Assembly: GCA_001643675.2 (NCBI GenBank) | Contig: LSRY02000001.1 | Location: 801,501-865,500, forward strand | Direction: 5' to 3' | Length of the DNA stretch: 64,000 nt | Source of the DNA: Monocercomonoides exilis | Taxonomy: Eukaryota > Preaxostyla > Oxymonadida > Polymastigidae | Part shown: positions 12,431-24,605 of the stretch, in pieces | Numbering within the stretch: position 1 is the stretch's first letter | Layout of the letters: the number at the start of each line of letters is the position of its first letter | Notes under the pieces: model-generated | The model's database searches: none | Seen by the model: the letters and a program-made list of their open reading frames with translations, nothing else | What the model was told of the DNA's origin: nothing | Made by a program: the position numbers and the translations under genes

Positions 12431-14480
12431 AAGATAGGTGACAGAAAGAATTTGGTGCAGTTTCAGTAGTCAATGGCATGTTGGCAGGAGGGAAGAGGAG
12501 CAACGTCTTTCAATGTTTTACAATTGTCTGCTTCTTCAGCTCCATACTTATAAGTTCTGAGTTCGAAAGAGATATCCATTAACAATATGTTCCTTTCTTT
12601 TGAATCAACATTATATTCGATCGATCCTTCAGTTTACCCGATCACATTTTCATCAACAACTTCAATCTCAACGAAATCGTCTTAATTTCCATATTCTTCT
12701 TTTTTTTCTTAAGTTTTCCCTCTTTTTCTTCTTTCTCTTTGTTCATCTTCAAATTTCTTTTTTTCATTCTTTTTCATCCACTTTTCTCTTTCAATCCATG
12801 TTTTTTAATAATTTTTTTTTCTTTGTTATCAAACAGAATTTGTTTTCTTTCTCTCAATTATTTGTTAGACATCTTTTTTCATCATTTCATCAATTTCTTG
12901 CTCTCGTTTTTTGCTTTACAAGATTCTTCATAAATTCCTTTCAAAATCTTCAAAAAAATATTTTTCTTTTCAAATGATTTTTATTTTTTCGGCTGCTCAT
13001 TCTTCAATGCGCCTCTTCATTTATTATCTTCCGATTTCATAAACGCACCCAACTCTCTCTCTCTCTCTTTCCACATTCCATTAGCTTTCGTTGGTATCGA
13101 ACATTCTTTTAAAAAATAACCTAATTTTAATTTAAAATAATAATTGATGAAATAATAATAATTCAGACAATTAGCAAACCAATAACTTTTTTTGTGATTA
13201 TTCTTCACAAGCTATCTTCTTCTTTTCTGCCAACAAAATCTATTTGTCACGTCTTTGCTTCGTTATTGATTCCAAAAAAAAGGACAAATCCCAACTTCTT
13301 TTTATTCTTTAACTCAAATGACTCCTATTGTTCACTTCCTAAAAATTAACAAAGAAAGCGAAAAGGCGTTGATGATGCTGATGAAGATGAAGGCAAAGAA
13401 GGATAGGAAGATGAGGAAGGTTAAGAAGAATTTTAAAAAGAATATAACTTATTGAATGTTACATGGCGAAAATGATAAAAGCTAATAAGGTTAATAAAAA
13501 AATACAATATTTAACTAAGAAAAGTTGATCGGAAGGAGTGCAACAAAAAAACAAATCTGGATAACTCATTTGAAGGTTGAAAAAATCACAGAAAACAGAA
13601 ATAACATTGAAGCAATTCTTGTTTGGTTCTGGAAGATTGTGAAGATGCAATTTGATAAATTTTACTTGTCATAGCCATTCAATGAGTTGCGGAAAATGAA
13701 ACATGGAGAAAAAGAGGTTTTATTGGTAAAGGGTTATTCGAAGGTCAGTTCAATGAAGAATAAAAGATGAAGAATTTTATTAAGTTGCAAAATTTTTAAA
13801 AACTTAAATAGTCAATTGTGAACAATTATCCAATCAAACAAAACGTTGAAGAATTTTTTTGGAAATAAAAAATAATCAAAACTATCAAGTTCACAAACTT
13901 ATATCGCTTAATGTTCCAGCACATTGTGAAAAATTACTGTTTTTCAAAAATGTCTTGTGTTGCTCTTTTTTGTCAAAAGAATGATAATGAATTATCTTTT
14001 GTTGGATAATCAAAACAATTTCATGCAACCTATTATTCATTTCGCTCATCGTTTTTCAATTTATTTTGCTGTATTTGATCTTCATTGCTTTGTTATTTTC
14101 GATGCAACATTTTCGATATAGCAGAACTTCTGTTTTTGAAAAACAATTACTTAAAAATAAGCTCTATTAATTGATCAAATATTTCCTTCTGCAGTGTTTC
14201 ATAATCGAAATATCTTCTCTTTTCGAATCAGCTGCAAACAACAAAAAGTAAAAAAAGTTTGATAGAAAGAGAGGAACAACAGAAAAAATGAAAACAAACA
14301 GTTTTCACAAGAAGTTCACTTTATATTTATGAATTTTACATTTCCGCATTTGCAAAGTTAATAAATGTTCGACAAAGTTTAGATAATTAAGTTTTTTGTA
14401 TGAAAGATGGGAAAAACCATTATCACTTCGTCAATTTGTTTGGTTTCACATCGAATTTCTATTCAGAAATAACTGAATAA
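12431..14480. other. AT-rich spacer
   Basis: T-rich low complexity at 12600-12980. A short acidic reading at about 13365-13475 stays open only with TAA/TAG as Gln. Nothing else supportable. Confidence 0.45.
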
Positions 14481-14649
14481 ATGTTGTTCTCGAATCTTTC
14501 ATTATCCCGAAAAAGTGAGAAGTGCACCGATGTTTGGAACTTCATAGATGATAAATCTGGAAATCAAGTTGTAAAGATGCTGAAGTACATGTTTCTACAC
14601 ACAAGCAAAGGAAAAAAGTATTTCACAGAGATGCAGAAAATTTTTGACA

Positions 14650-14713
14650 GTTTGTATCAGTTAATGCATTTGAACGGATCATTATATCTTTTTATAACGG
14701 AATGAAATTAAAG
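14650..14713 (+). other. Predicted intron
   Basis: GTTTGTATC to TTAAAG, 64 bp. It splits a codon after the first base and the next exon is in the matching phase. It removes a TGA from the reading. Confidence 0.6.
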
Positions 14714-15112
14714 AAAAATCTGAATGTATTTTATTGAGAATAGCAAGTCTATATAATTCGGAGGACAACAAGCATGTAAAAGTGGCACTGTTGAAAACAG
14801 TTTGCCATGAATATAGCTTCGATCAATTGGAGAAGTATGGATTTAATTGCACAATAGGCAATTATAAATACGCAAAACAGAGCTCCTCGAATATAAGCTT
14901 TGATGTTTCACAAGTAAAGGAACATCCAAAAAATATAAAATCAAGTTTGTGTGAATTATATCGATTTGAAACCATTTCTTTAACACTTTCTTTTATTTTC
15001 TTGAATTATTCAGAATTAAGTTTTGAAGATGAAGTGATGTTTGAAAAATTCATAATGAACAACTCCACTGAATCCTCAGAATGTTCAAGAATGAAACCTA
15101 GATGTAATAACA

Positions 15113-15186
15113 GTTTGCTTAAATTTACCAATTCTTCAAAAATTAACATTTTTTCACATTGAATTTTGTTTTGTTGAACTAATAAG
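15113..15186 (+). other. Predicted intron
   Basis: GTTTGCTTA to ACTAATAAG, 74 bp. It breaks a codon after base one, the downstream frame matches, and it removes an in-frame TGA. Confidence 0.6.
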
Positions 15187-15744
15187 AGAAAAACCTGCTT
15201 GAATCCTTCGACGACGATTTCACAATCTTGAACTGTGATGAATTGACTGAAAAAGACGAAGATCCACTTCATGGCTATTTCGATTCAAGCCAAGATGTTC
15301 TTCCCAATGATTCGTATTTTTCATCAGAGAACAATATTCGCATGCAAATTGAAGATGAGAGTGATAACGATCTATTGTTGGAGGTGGAGGAAATTGATGA
15401 AGAAGATTCATTAGGTTGCTGCACAAACAGAGCGAACGAAAGGAATTCATGTGTATGTGATGGAGCTGACAAAAATCAATCTTTTTCTCATTCATCGGAT
15501 ATTGAAATGGATATTGAATATCCCACAGATGAATTTTGTAATGGGACTCGTGATGATGCAAACTATTGTGATTCAAGAACTATCACCGAAGAAACTGAGG
15601 AAGTTGTTGATATTGGGGACACTCATCCTTCTTTTTAATTTTGCACATTTTCGCCTTTGCCCAACTTTGGAAACACATGTTGTCTTGCTTCCATGGTTCG
15701 ACTTTTTCGTTCAATTTATCAAAGCTGTCAGATGAAAAAGCGTT

Positions 15745-16205
15745 GGCATAGGTTCAAACGCGTTCCTTTTGCAATTTGCGTTTTTTAACCCTCAAATAAT
15801 AATGAATTAATAGATAATAATTATTTATAAACTTTTTATGGACCGATTTTTTGAAAAAAACTTTTCTTTTTGAAAAAAATGATTCTTGAAAAATGACCCA
15901 TAAAAACATGAATTTCATAAAAAATTATTCAAATTTTAAAGAAAACGTGATTTTTGGACATCCAATGTGCTTTTATTATAATATAAATTTATTTTATAAA
16001 TTTATTTACATCAAAAAAATTTAAATCATAAACAAAAAATTTAATTAATCATCTTTGATCTAACCCACAATAAAGTTTTTAATATCTGGAAAAGTTGAAT
16101 ATGCTGTTTTCGTTTAATTAGAATTCAATAGTTTGCAATCCTTTCATTTTCATATGTTAATTTAAGTATATTATTATATGCGCACTTGTTTTATATTGAA
16201 AACAG
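15745..16205 (+). repeat. Left terminal inverted repeat of element B
   Basis: Pairs with 20682-21142 and ends internally at GAAAACAG. It shares the block order of element A's repeat: CCTTTTGCAATT, TATGGAC.GATTTTT, TGACCCATAA, GATCAAAGAT (seen inverted). Confidence 0.93.
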
Positions 16206-16561
16206 CTCTTTTTTTTCAATAAGATTACACGTGCTTTTCCACTTTAATGTTTATCGGCATGCAGATAAATGTTTCAAAATAGGTTGCAATTGAACGAAAA
16301 AGGTCCTAAATGATTCTTTTTATATTAATGAAATTTATATTGCTATTTCCCTACGAATATTTACTTGTTTTTTGATATGATAATGAATATTTATATTAGA
16401 CTCGATCAAAACATGCATTAAAGAATAAATCCTGCAAAAATAAACAATAATCACACAAAACAATTCAATATTGTATTATAAAAACAATGAACTTAATAAA
16501 AGTTTGTCATTTTAATGTTTTTTTAAAAAAAAAGAAAAATGAGATTGATTTAGCTTTTCTA

Positions 16562-19500
16562 GAGGATTTGATGTTGTAATATGTGGAAACGAGGAAGAAC
16601 CATTCCAAACGATGTGGAAATAGATGGAAAACGTGGATAAGGAGAACGGAAATAAAGCAACTTAGATTGATGGATCGACTGTTATTCGAGATTCATTCAA
16701 CATGTTCAATTATCAGATCAAAAAGGGTGTAAAGATGGGAGAAGAAGATCCAAAAGCAACTTTGAATTTTGAAAAATCAATTGGAAATCAACTGGAATAT
16801 TTCATGGTGAATTATATTCATCTTGAATTGTTGCATATCCAACTACAACCATTAACTGGATTTGACAACTCAGCCAAAACAATTATTTCAAACAAAGGAG
16901 GAGATTTGGTGATACGCGAATGTTCATTCCATTCAGAAGCAGGAGTGAACAATGGATTTGATTGTGTGTTTGTGGATATGATTGGAGGAAGTGTGGAAGT
17001 GAATGATGAAGGATCATTTTCACAAGACTGGCTTGTTGGATGTTCGAGTTCACTGACAATGAGGAGACTTTTGTATGTTGTGAAAGGTCAGTTGAAAGCA
17101 AGGAGAAGTGCATTCATTCACTCAACATCAACACTCAGTCTGACGAACTGTTCAGTCTCATTTGAGAGTGGGGAATTGATCGATGGAATGATAGAACACA
17201 GCATGATTATGATGACAGGAGGAAATCTGATTGCTGATAAATTAGTGATGGAAGGGTCAGTGATAATGAATGGGAAATCTCCAATATCGTTGAGAAATGG
17301 AGTGAAATTGGAGATATTGAAGAGCAGAATGAGTGGAGTGGAGGTGGAAGGTGGGAATGGAGGAGGAGGATGTTTGAATGTTGGGACAAGCGTTAATAGG
17401 AATGTGAAAATTGAAGAAAGCAATTTTTCATCAAGATGCTCAGGCGGAAATGGAATGAAAGGAGGAGGGATGATGATGTCTGTTGGAAGTGGAGGGAGCT
17501 TGAAGATGAAGGAAGTGAAGTTTGAAGGATGTGAAGTACCATCAGGCGAGAGTGATGAGGTGGGGAGAGGATTGGGAGGAGGGATGTTTGTTGAACTTCC
17601 CAATCAAGTGGGAGCATTTTCATTGGAGAGCATGACATTTGTTGGGTGCAATGCCTGGAAAGGGAAGAATGTGTTTGTTTCGTGATGGGATCTGAGCAAG
17701 ATTGCGAACAAGGAGCACCTGAAATGGGAAATGAATGATGAGGAGTTGGATTTATTGGATGAGTTGTGTGGATGGGAGAGGAAGACAACAGGAGAGGAAG
17801 GATATGTGATTCCACTGGTTGTGTATTTGTGGGATAATTGGAGTGGGGATGGGTTTGTTTCGAGAGAGAAAGGAGGAGACTTCAGTGGGTGTGGGTTTTC
17901 TGAAGCACCATGCTCATCGATTGACCACTTGATATCGCTGAGATATTCGACACTTGGAGAAGGAGATACACATATCAGTATTATAGGATCAGGGTTGTTG
18001 AGCCATTCCATATAATTTTCTTCTTTATTACCAAAAGTTTCACAAGATTCAGAAATGCCAAAAATTGTGATTGAAGGTACAAAGAAGGGGACAGGAGTGA
18101 CGATTAGTGATGATGATGAGAATGATCCGAATGATTCGATAATATCATCAAGTGTGAGCTTGTCACTTGTAAATATTTCATTCACAAAGCCTGCCATCAC
18201 TTCTCATCATGAAGTGTTGATTGAATCCTCTGGAACAAACACAGTTTTGTCTGTCTCTGACTGTTCATTTGGGCCAGGGAGGGGGGTGGCAGAAAGTTTT
18301 GGATATTGTTTGATGAGGGTGAATGGAGGGAGTGTTGTGATTGAGAAGAGTTCGTTGAGTTTGATTTCAGAGTTGAAAGGGTTCATTGCATTCAGCCCAA
18401 GTGCAGGTGAGGTGACTGTTCAGAATGTGAACATCTCATTTGCAGATGTTTCAGAGAGAAGCCTGATTTCTATGACAAAAGAGGAAAATCAAATGAATGG
18501 AGAAAAGAAGATTTTTTCAAATGGGAACAAACCAGTTCTGAGGGTTATTGGGTGTTCATTTGGGAACATCACAAAAGAAGGGATTGAAGCGAGTGTTATT
18601 GATGTGGGATCATTTGAGGATGGGGTGGAGTGTGTGATGGATGAGTGTTCGATGTCAAGTTGCAAGAGCGGTTTGAGTGATGAAGGAGGGGAAATGAGAG
18701 TGGTGCTGAAGAGTGGGGAGTCAGCGTTGAAAGTGAATGGGAGCTCGTTTTCGATGTGCAAGTGCTCGAGTGAGACAGGGTGTGGAGGAGGACTGTTTAT
18801 TGATGGAGCAGATCCCAATACCAATTATGCTGATGAAAGTCAAATTCCGCCTCTGAATTTCAAGATTGCGAACATCCGATTCATGATGAATGATGCGTTT
18901 GTGGGGAAGGATGTGTTCATCAAGAGCCACTCGATTGGGAAGCAGATCAATAAAACGCTGTTTATACTGGACTTCAACCAGGGGATGCTTAAGTGGAAGG
19001 ATTTGATGTGTGGGAGCGATAGAGAAGGGAAAGTTGATGTTCACCTGATGCCGCTGATCGCATTCTATTATTCTTCACAGGTGTTTGTGTGTGTAAGTGG
19101 GAGTGACAACAGGCAGTGTGGAGCACAGAGCAATCCGTGTGAGAGCATTGGAAATGCTGTGCAACACATCCAGCGAAGTGTTGTGAATATGATTTTTATT
19201 GATGGGGAAGGGATGATGGGAGAGGGATGTGTGATTGGGGATGTGAGGATGGTGTCGATTCGGAGGGAGAAGGCGACAGTGCATTTTGAGGGGAAGATGG
19301 AGGAAAGAGGAGAGGAGAGGAGCATGATGGTGTTTGTGAATGAGAGTGTGGCGGAGAGGTGTTTGTTTGTGTTTGGAGAGGCATTTGAAGGGGTTGAGGA
19401 GAGTGTTTTGAAAGAGAAGGATGGGAGATTGGAGATTTCAGAATGCTTTTTCAGCTCGTTAGCAATGGATCTTGTGATGAAGAGCATGATTCTTCATGTC

Positions 19501-20022
19501 GAGAGTGGGGAGCTGAAGATGAGCGAAACATCATTCAGTGGAATTCATTCAGCTGTGCCACTTCTGTCATTCTGCGGAGAATCTTGGATGTCAATTGCTG
19601 AGACACGAATATAGAAAATCGAGTGTGAGGGGGAAGCTGTGAGAGTTGGGGGAAAATCGAAGGCAAAGATGAAGGAAGTGAAGTTTGAGAATATTTCAGT
19701 GGCTATTGATGGAAGCTTGAAGAAGATGGATGGAGCTGAAAGGGGATTGAGTGTGCTGAACTGTTCCTTTGTGAAATGTCAGAGCACAAAAGAGAAGGGA
19801 AGAATGAAGGAGATTTGTGAATGCTTGGATGTGAAAATAGACATTTGTTTTTTTATTGGGAGTTCAAAGGAAAGAAATGAATATTATTTGAATGAAGAAG
19901 AGGAGATGTGCAAATTGGATGGATCTCTTGTGGATGTTGTGAAGAGTTTTGTTTTGATGAAAGGCACAACAATCTCGAATTCACCAGAAGGTGGAATAAC
20001 AACGAGTGGAGATAATATATAG
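16562..20022 (+). pseudogene. Surface protein fragment: long beta-helix-like repeat region
   Basis: One frame runs the whole length, broken only by TAG 16621, TAG at about 16663, TGA 17683, TAA 18013 and TAG 19612. The acceptor-like TTTTCTAG before 16562 suggests an upstream intron. The protein is a chain of short repeats rich in Gly, Ser and beta-branched residues (for example GGNLIADKLVMEGSVIMNGK; LRVIGCSFGNIT), typical of extracellular right-handed beta-helices. A conserved block VCVSGSDNRQCGAQSNPCE (19090-19146) recurs in element C. It stops within the block that, in A and C, leads to the transmembrane segment, so this cargo has no membrane anchor. If TAR is Gln, only the TGA after KNVFVS disables it. 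Confidence 0.7.
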
Positions 20023-20681
20023 ATGAAAGTAATTAACGTTTAACATTATTTTTTGAGACTTTTTCACTTTGCTGAAACTGCAATAAACTAATTATTTTGT
20101 TGTAAATTCTATGTTGTTATCGATTAAAATTGTTTTGATAGAGCTGCATGTATATAAATATCTTATTCATTTTTGTTTTATGTTTTATTTACGATTTTGG
20201 GAATGAAATGATTTAAATATATTTGTAGTAGACATTTTAAGAATTATTTCTAAACTGTTTCAAAATTCAAAATATAAAAAAACCCTAAACTCAATTTTCA
20301 TTGCTTAAATTAAAAACATTTTTATTTTAATCTGAGACATTTTCTGATTTATATAAAAAGAAAAGAATAAAAAAGTTAACTCATAATAAACAAATTCTTA
20401 ATAATACTCAACTCTAAATAATATGAGAGACCTTTAAGATTAATAAAACCAAAATTTTTCCGGTTGAGTTGGATTTGTTTGGTCTTATTCAAAAATAAAA
20501 GTCAGAAAAATGAAAGAATATGTAAGTTTTTCAAAGTTTCAATTTAATAATGCATTTTTTTATTCATTCAGAGTTTCGACAAACCGGCTTCAAGTCATTT
20601 CCATCGTTTATGAAATGTGTCTTTTGTTGTTCCTGAATAGTAAAGTGTATATCAACAAGTTAACTTAACTTTGAATAAATA

Positions 20682-21142
20682 CTGTTTTCAATATAAAACA
20701 AGTGCGCATATAATAATATACTTAAATTAACATATGAAAATGAAAGGATTGCAAACTATTGAATTCTAATTAAACGAAAACAGCATATTCAACTTTTCCA
20801 GATATTAAAAACTTTATTGTGGGTTAGATCAAAGATGATTAATTAAATTTTTTGTTTATGATTTAAATTTTTTTGATGTAAATAAATTTATAAAATAAAT
20901 TTATATTATAATAAAAGCACATTGGATGTCCAAAAATCACGTTTTCTTTAAAATTTGAATAATTTTTTATGAAATTCATGTTTTTATGGGTCATTTTTCA
21001 AGAATCATTTTTTTCAAAAAGAAAAGTTTTTTTCAAAAAATCGGTCCATAAAAAGTTTATAAATAATTATTATCTATTAATTCATTATTATTTGAGGGTT
21101 AAAAAACGCAAATTGCAAAAGGAACGCGTTTGAACCTATGCC
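20682..21142 (-). repeat. Right terminal inverted repeat of element B
   Basis: Inverted partner of 15745-16205. Its outer end TTTGAACCTATGCC abuts the AAAGCGTT duplication. Confidence 0.93.
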
Positions 21143-21150
21143 AAAGCGTT

Positions 21151-23667
21151 TGGGGAAGTATGAACAGATTCCCCTCAATCTTCATTCTCTTTGTTCATGC
21201 AAGCAAGGAATCAACCATAATCACAGCTCTCTTGATAATATTCAATGGACAGAACTATTCGTATCCGGCTGGTGCTTAAAACACAATTTGTCAATTGGAA
21301 ATCAACAAGAAATGTACTGTGTGTTCATAAATTTGTTTCAAGATTTATCATCTGTAACACCAGAACTGAATAATTTAATGAACACAGCAATCTGTTATCC
21401 AAGAACATGCACGATTTGCAAAAAATCCTTCAATGGAGCATCAGAAACAACTCCAATTATCAGGGTTCAAGGATCCAGCATTCGTGACGCATTGAATAAT
21501 TCCTTTGTGCTTGATAAAAACAATTCGAATAATCGCGGAGCCTTTTGTTCCAACTGTGATGCTTACACTTATCATTTTTCTCAATTCAAAATTTCTCACT
21601 TCACTCTATTCTTGACATTTTCACTTGAACAAATAACTAACCAAAATTTAAAAAACTACAAGATTCATTTAACATTGTCATTCTTCAATGAAAAAGGACA
21701 TCAGAAGGTGAGTGACATTACAACAAAAGATGGAGACAATTATTCACTTATATCACAACTATTTTTCACAGGAGATGACAACAATGGTCATTTCTTTTGC
21801 ATTTGCAAAAAAAGAAACAAATGTTCTCAAGATTCCTCAATGATAAATGATTCATGGTTTTTATGCAGCGATGGTTCAGTGTCAAAAATATCCAATGAAA
21901 TTTCAACAGAATTTTCTTATCATTTGGCAAATGGAGCAAAACCATATATATCTGTTTACGAGAAGATAGAAAAGAGTGAGAATGATAACATCAGCAATGT
22001 GTTATCTCCTAACTTGATGTCAGCAGTTGTTCATATCGAATTGAATTCGAGAGATAACAGAAGCATTAATCAATCATTTCTGAACCTGAATGAGGAAGAA
22101 CAAATAACACCGATTATTCAATCAAATAGTGATTCCTCTTTTGCTAACGATATCGGAGATACAATTCAACTTCCACTCAACTCAACATTTCACTCATCTC
22201 AGCAATTCACCTCAACATTTCGACATTTCAATTCCACAAATTCTGCTTCAACTCAAACATTTCAGTCAGCACCTTTAACCACAAACACAAACAATAAACA
22301 TAAATCATCTTCAACTGTTTCACATCCTTCAATATCTAACATTCCAGATCATTCTTCCAATTATAATAGAAAACCAAAAAAATCTATCAGATTAATCAAC
22401 ACATCAAAAGTCAAGCTGTTCGAAAAGATGAAGGATGAACTTGATATAGAGATGTCGCTAAGCACATTTTATAAGAGGACAAAGAATCTCAAAAAGGCAA
22501 AAAAAAGAAGTGATCTTTGCGACTTGTGTGTCACTTTCGAAAGTTTACATAAAAAGAAGAATTTTCTGAAGGCAAAAAACGAAACTTTATGTGAGAAGGA
22601 TCAATCAACATTGAAGTTAATCGAAGATCATCGCATACTTGCATGACATCAACAGCTTTATTTCCGTCAATTGAAGGATAACTTAAACTCAGATGAAGTT
22701 TTGCTTCTATTTGATTTCAAAGAAAATTGGTCCCTGCCAATACGTAAAAATCAAATAAGAAAAGATTTCTATGAAAAAGTTGAAGTTTCTCAACTGTGTG
22801 TTATTGGATTCATCAAAGATGAGAAAGGCAACTTGGTCAAACACATATTCAACTTTTTTTCAAACACTCTATCGCACGATTATCGCTTTTCAATTGGATG
22901 CCTTCAAGAAGTGTTAAATCACCAGTTGTTTAGTCAGAAAAATTCTTTTCATTTCATATGCGACACAGGCCCCCACTTTAGAAATTCCTTCCTTCTTCAC
23001 TATTTGCTGTCAGACAATTCTTCATTTGCAAAAGGGAAAAAAACAACTCTTTCATTTTTCTGCGAACACCACGGAAAATGAGAATGTGATGGAGAGTTTG
23101 GCCATTTATCAAAATGCATTCAAAATGAGCTTGACGACGAAACAGTAATAGAAAATGTTGATGATCTCATAGCATTCTTTCAAAATAATGCATCTCATTG
23201 TGCCTCATTCAAAAGAAATTCTGTTGATGGAAGTGAAAAGCTGCATCGTCATTTTTTAAGGTTTGAAATAACTTGTTTCGGTTTTGATTTCTGTAATAAT
23301 ATTTTTCTTTGTTTATTTTATCAATTTTTTTGTTTGAATCGACAATAGGTTTAATCCATCAAACAAAATACTTTGGAAAAAAATGGTACTGAAAAATATG
23401 AAAACTTATTTATTTTATGAAAAGCGTGGAGGTGAAGTTTTCAGATCAGTTGCATCACCATCCAACGGGAAAGGAGAATTCAAAATGCAGTTCGGAGAAA
23501 GAAGAGTTAGAGACGAGAGGCCTTTAAAAACATTTAAAACTCGAAACAAAACTTGCCAACAACACAGCGTGGGAAACAATACCTTAAGGTTGTTTGAGAA
23601 CAGAAAAAAACTGGACAATCAGATTTTTAAATAAATTATTTCATAATAATGTTGTTCTTTTTATTGA
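21151..23667 (+). pseudogene. USP-transposase fusion copy 1, 3' part: USP core plus DDE-like domain
   Basis: This continues the frame of 14481-15744. USP features: SIGNQQEMYCVFINLF (the QQD/E box), two CxxC pairs (CTIC, CSNC) forming a zinc ribbon, and a His box NNGHFFCICK followed by W.. and AKPYISVYEK. A Ser/Thr-rich linker leads to TFYKRTKNLKKAKKRSDLCDLC and a DDE-like core: LFDFKENW (Asp near 22713), FICDTGPHFRN (Asp near 22962), and HHGK.ECDGEFG (near 23070-23100). This order resembles the DFxEN, SDGxxxxFKN, HGKGxCDG pattern of mobile-element proteins I know from animals. TGA at 22644 and 23079 (the latter at an expected Gly) disable it. An intron (23261-23348) precedes the last exon. 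TAA 23632 is in frame; TGA 23665 would be the true stop. Confidence 0.72.
23261..23348 (+). other. Predicted intron
   Basis: GTTTGAAATA to GACAATAG, 88 bp. Exon ...HFLR joins FNPSNKILW in phase. It removes the frame break between the DDE-like domain and its conserved C-terminus (TYLFYEK, matched by NYLFFEKK in copy 2). Confidence 0.7.
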
Positions 23668-23757
23668 TTCTTTTGAATTTGTTTTGATTCAAATTTTGCT
23701 TCTTGAGTTGTCTGTTGCTCAAGCTTTGAATTATTGTGAAAACAATAAATTCTAAGT

Positions 23758-23869
23758 ACCCTCTTTTGCGCTTGTGCAAAAACAAGAGGGCTAGGCTGAT
23801 TCCTTCCTGGAACTGTGCTGTGACCGGTCCAGCACAGTCCCTTGAAGGCTTTGGGTCCAGAATCAGCCT
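23758..23869. other. GC-rich double hairpin, possible structured RNA
   Basis: Two adjacent inverted repeats stand out from AT-rich surroundings. The first pairs CCCTCTT with AAGAGGG. The second pairs AGGCTGATTC (23793-23802) with GAATCAGCCT (23860-23869) and, inside it, ACTGTGCTG (23812-23820) with CAGCACAGT (23830-23838) around a GACCGGTC palindrome. It matches no tRNA or snRNA pattern I can recognise. It could be a foldback DNA element or a non-coding RNA on either strand. Confidence 0.35.
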
Positions 23870-24605
23870 CCCAGGGCAGACGCTCTTGAAACAATTTTTG
23901 AAATAAAACAAATTTCATTCATTTTTTTTGAGTTCTTTAGCAGTACTGTTAACGTTTCTAATTTTTTACTATTTTTTCAATTTTTTGTAGAAATTAATTG
24001 TTTGGCTCTTTTGAAAAACAAGTTGTTATTCGATAAAATATTGTTTGAGTTTTATTTTTTTGTTTTGAAAAAATTACTAATATACTAATGAATGAAGAAA
24101 TAGAAAAGTGGATTTTTGTGGTTTTCCATAAGAAAAAATTATTAGAAAAGTCAAACATTTATCAAAGAACAATATTTGATAATATTTATTTAACATGGGT
24201 AATATTTAATGAAGGACCGAAAAAAAGGATGATTTTGAAAAAAATGTGCCAACTCAACAGATATACAAGCATTCCAGAGGAGAAACCTCATCCTCATATT
24301 GATGTTTAGAGTTTTAAGACCAGCAGAGCTGGAGAGAACGGGAATGGAATGTTCTTCATTTTGAAATAATACTGTACTAACGCAGGTTCATGCAAAGACA
24401 TCAGGAGGGGAAACTATAAAGGTAGTTATTAATAATTATATTACACACGTATCGATGTTGTTTTAGCACCCCAACGATGGATTAATCAGACTTCTACGAA
24501 TTAAAGAGATGAACTCGTGTTGGATGATATTAGATAGAATCAACCTGCAAATTTGCAGAGAATAGATGAATAGTTAGTGGCTATCCGGAGAGAGAATGAA
24601 ATACC

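Larger units (their letters stand above)
14481..15744 (+). pseudogene. USP-transposase fusion copy 1, 5' part (interrupted by element B)
   Basis: Three exons are joined by two phase-matched introns (14650-14713 and 15113-15186). The first exons (MLFSNLSLSRK...; LYNSEDNKHVKVALLKTV) and an acidic, Ser-rich third exon have no recognised domain. TAA at 15636 is in frame. Immediately after it comes LPNFGNTCCLASMVRLF (15657 onward), matching the USP Cys box GLxNxGNTCxLNS; the nucleophile would be the Cys of NTC. Twelve codons later, inside ATG AAA AAG CGT T, element B is inserted with an AAAGCGTT duplication. Removing the element and one duplicate rejoins the frame exactly to 21151. The start at 14481 is an ATG but could lie further upstream. 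See the 3' part for the zinc ribbon, His box and DDE domain. Confidence 0.68.
15745..21142. mobile_element. Element B: 5.4-kb GGCATAGGT-ended element nested in the USP gene
   Basis: Starts GGCATAGGTTCAAACG and ends with its inverse. The terminal inverted repeats are 461 bp, and the flanking 8-bp duplication AAAGCGTT is perfect (15737-15744 and 21143-21150). It carries a long surface-protein gene fragment (16562-20022) but no transposase. The AT-rich tail 20023-20681 holds no gene. Its insertion interrupts a coding frame that is exactly restored by removing the element plus one duplicate, which proves both its limits and its late arrival. A second copy, element B2, lies inverted at 45513-50908. 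Confidence 0.94.

Noticed and set aside
17118-19487. Long reading frames opposite the surface-protein genes (also 47167-49535 plus strand)
   Set aside because: Ser/Pro/Leu-rich antisense shadows of Gly/Glu/Val-rich coding; no motifs, and they mirror each other in B and B2 simply because the elements are copies.
2624-23081. TGA reassigned to tryptophan
   Set aside because: Only some in-frame TGA codons fit Trp; others replace Gly, Trp is written TGG in intact genes, and the best genes end at TGA. Decay explains them better.
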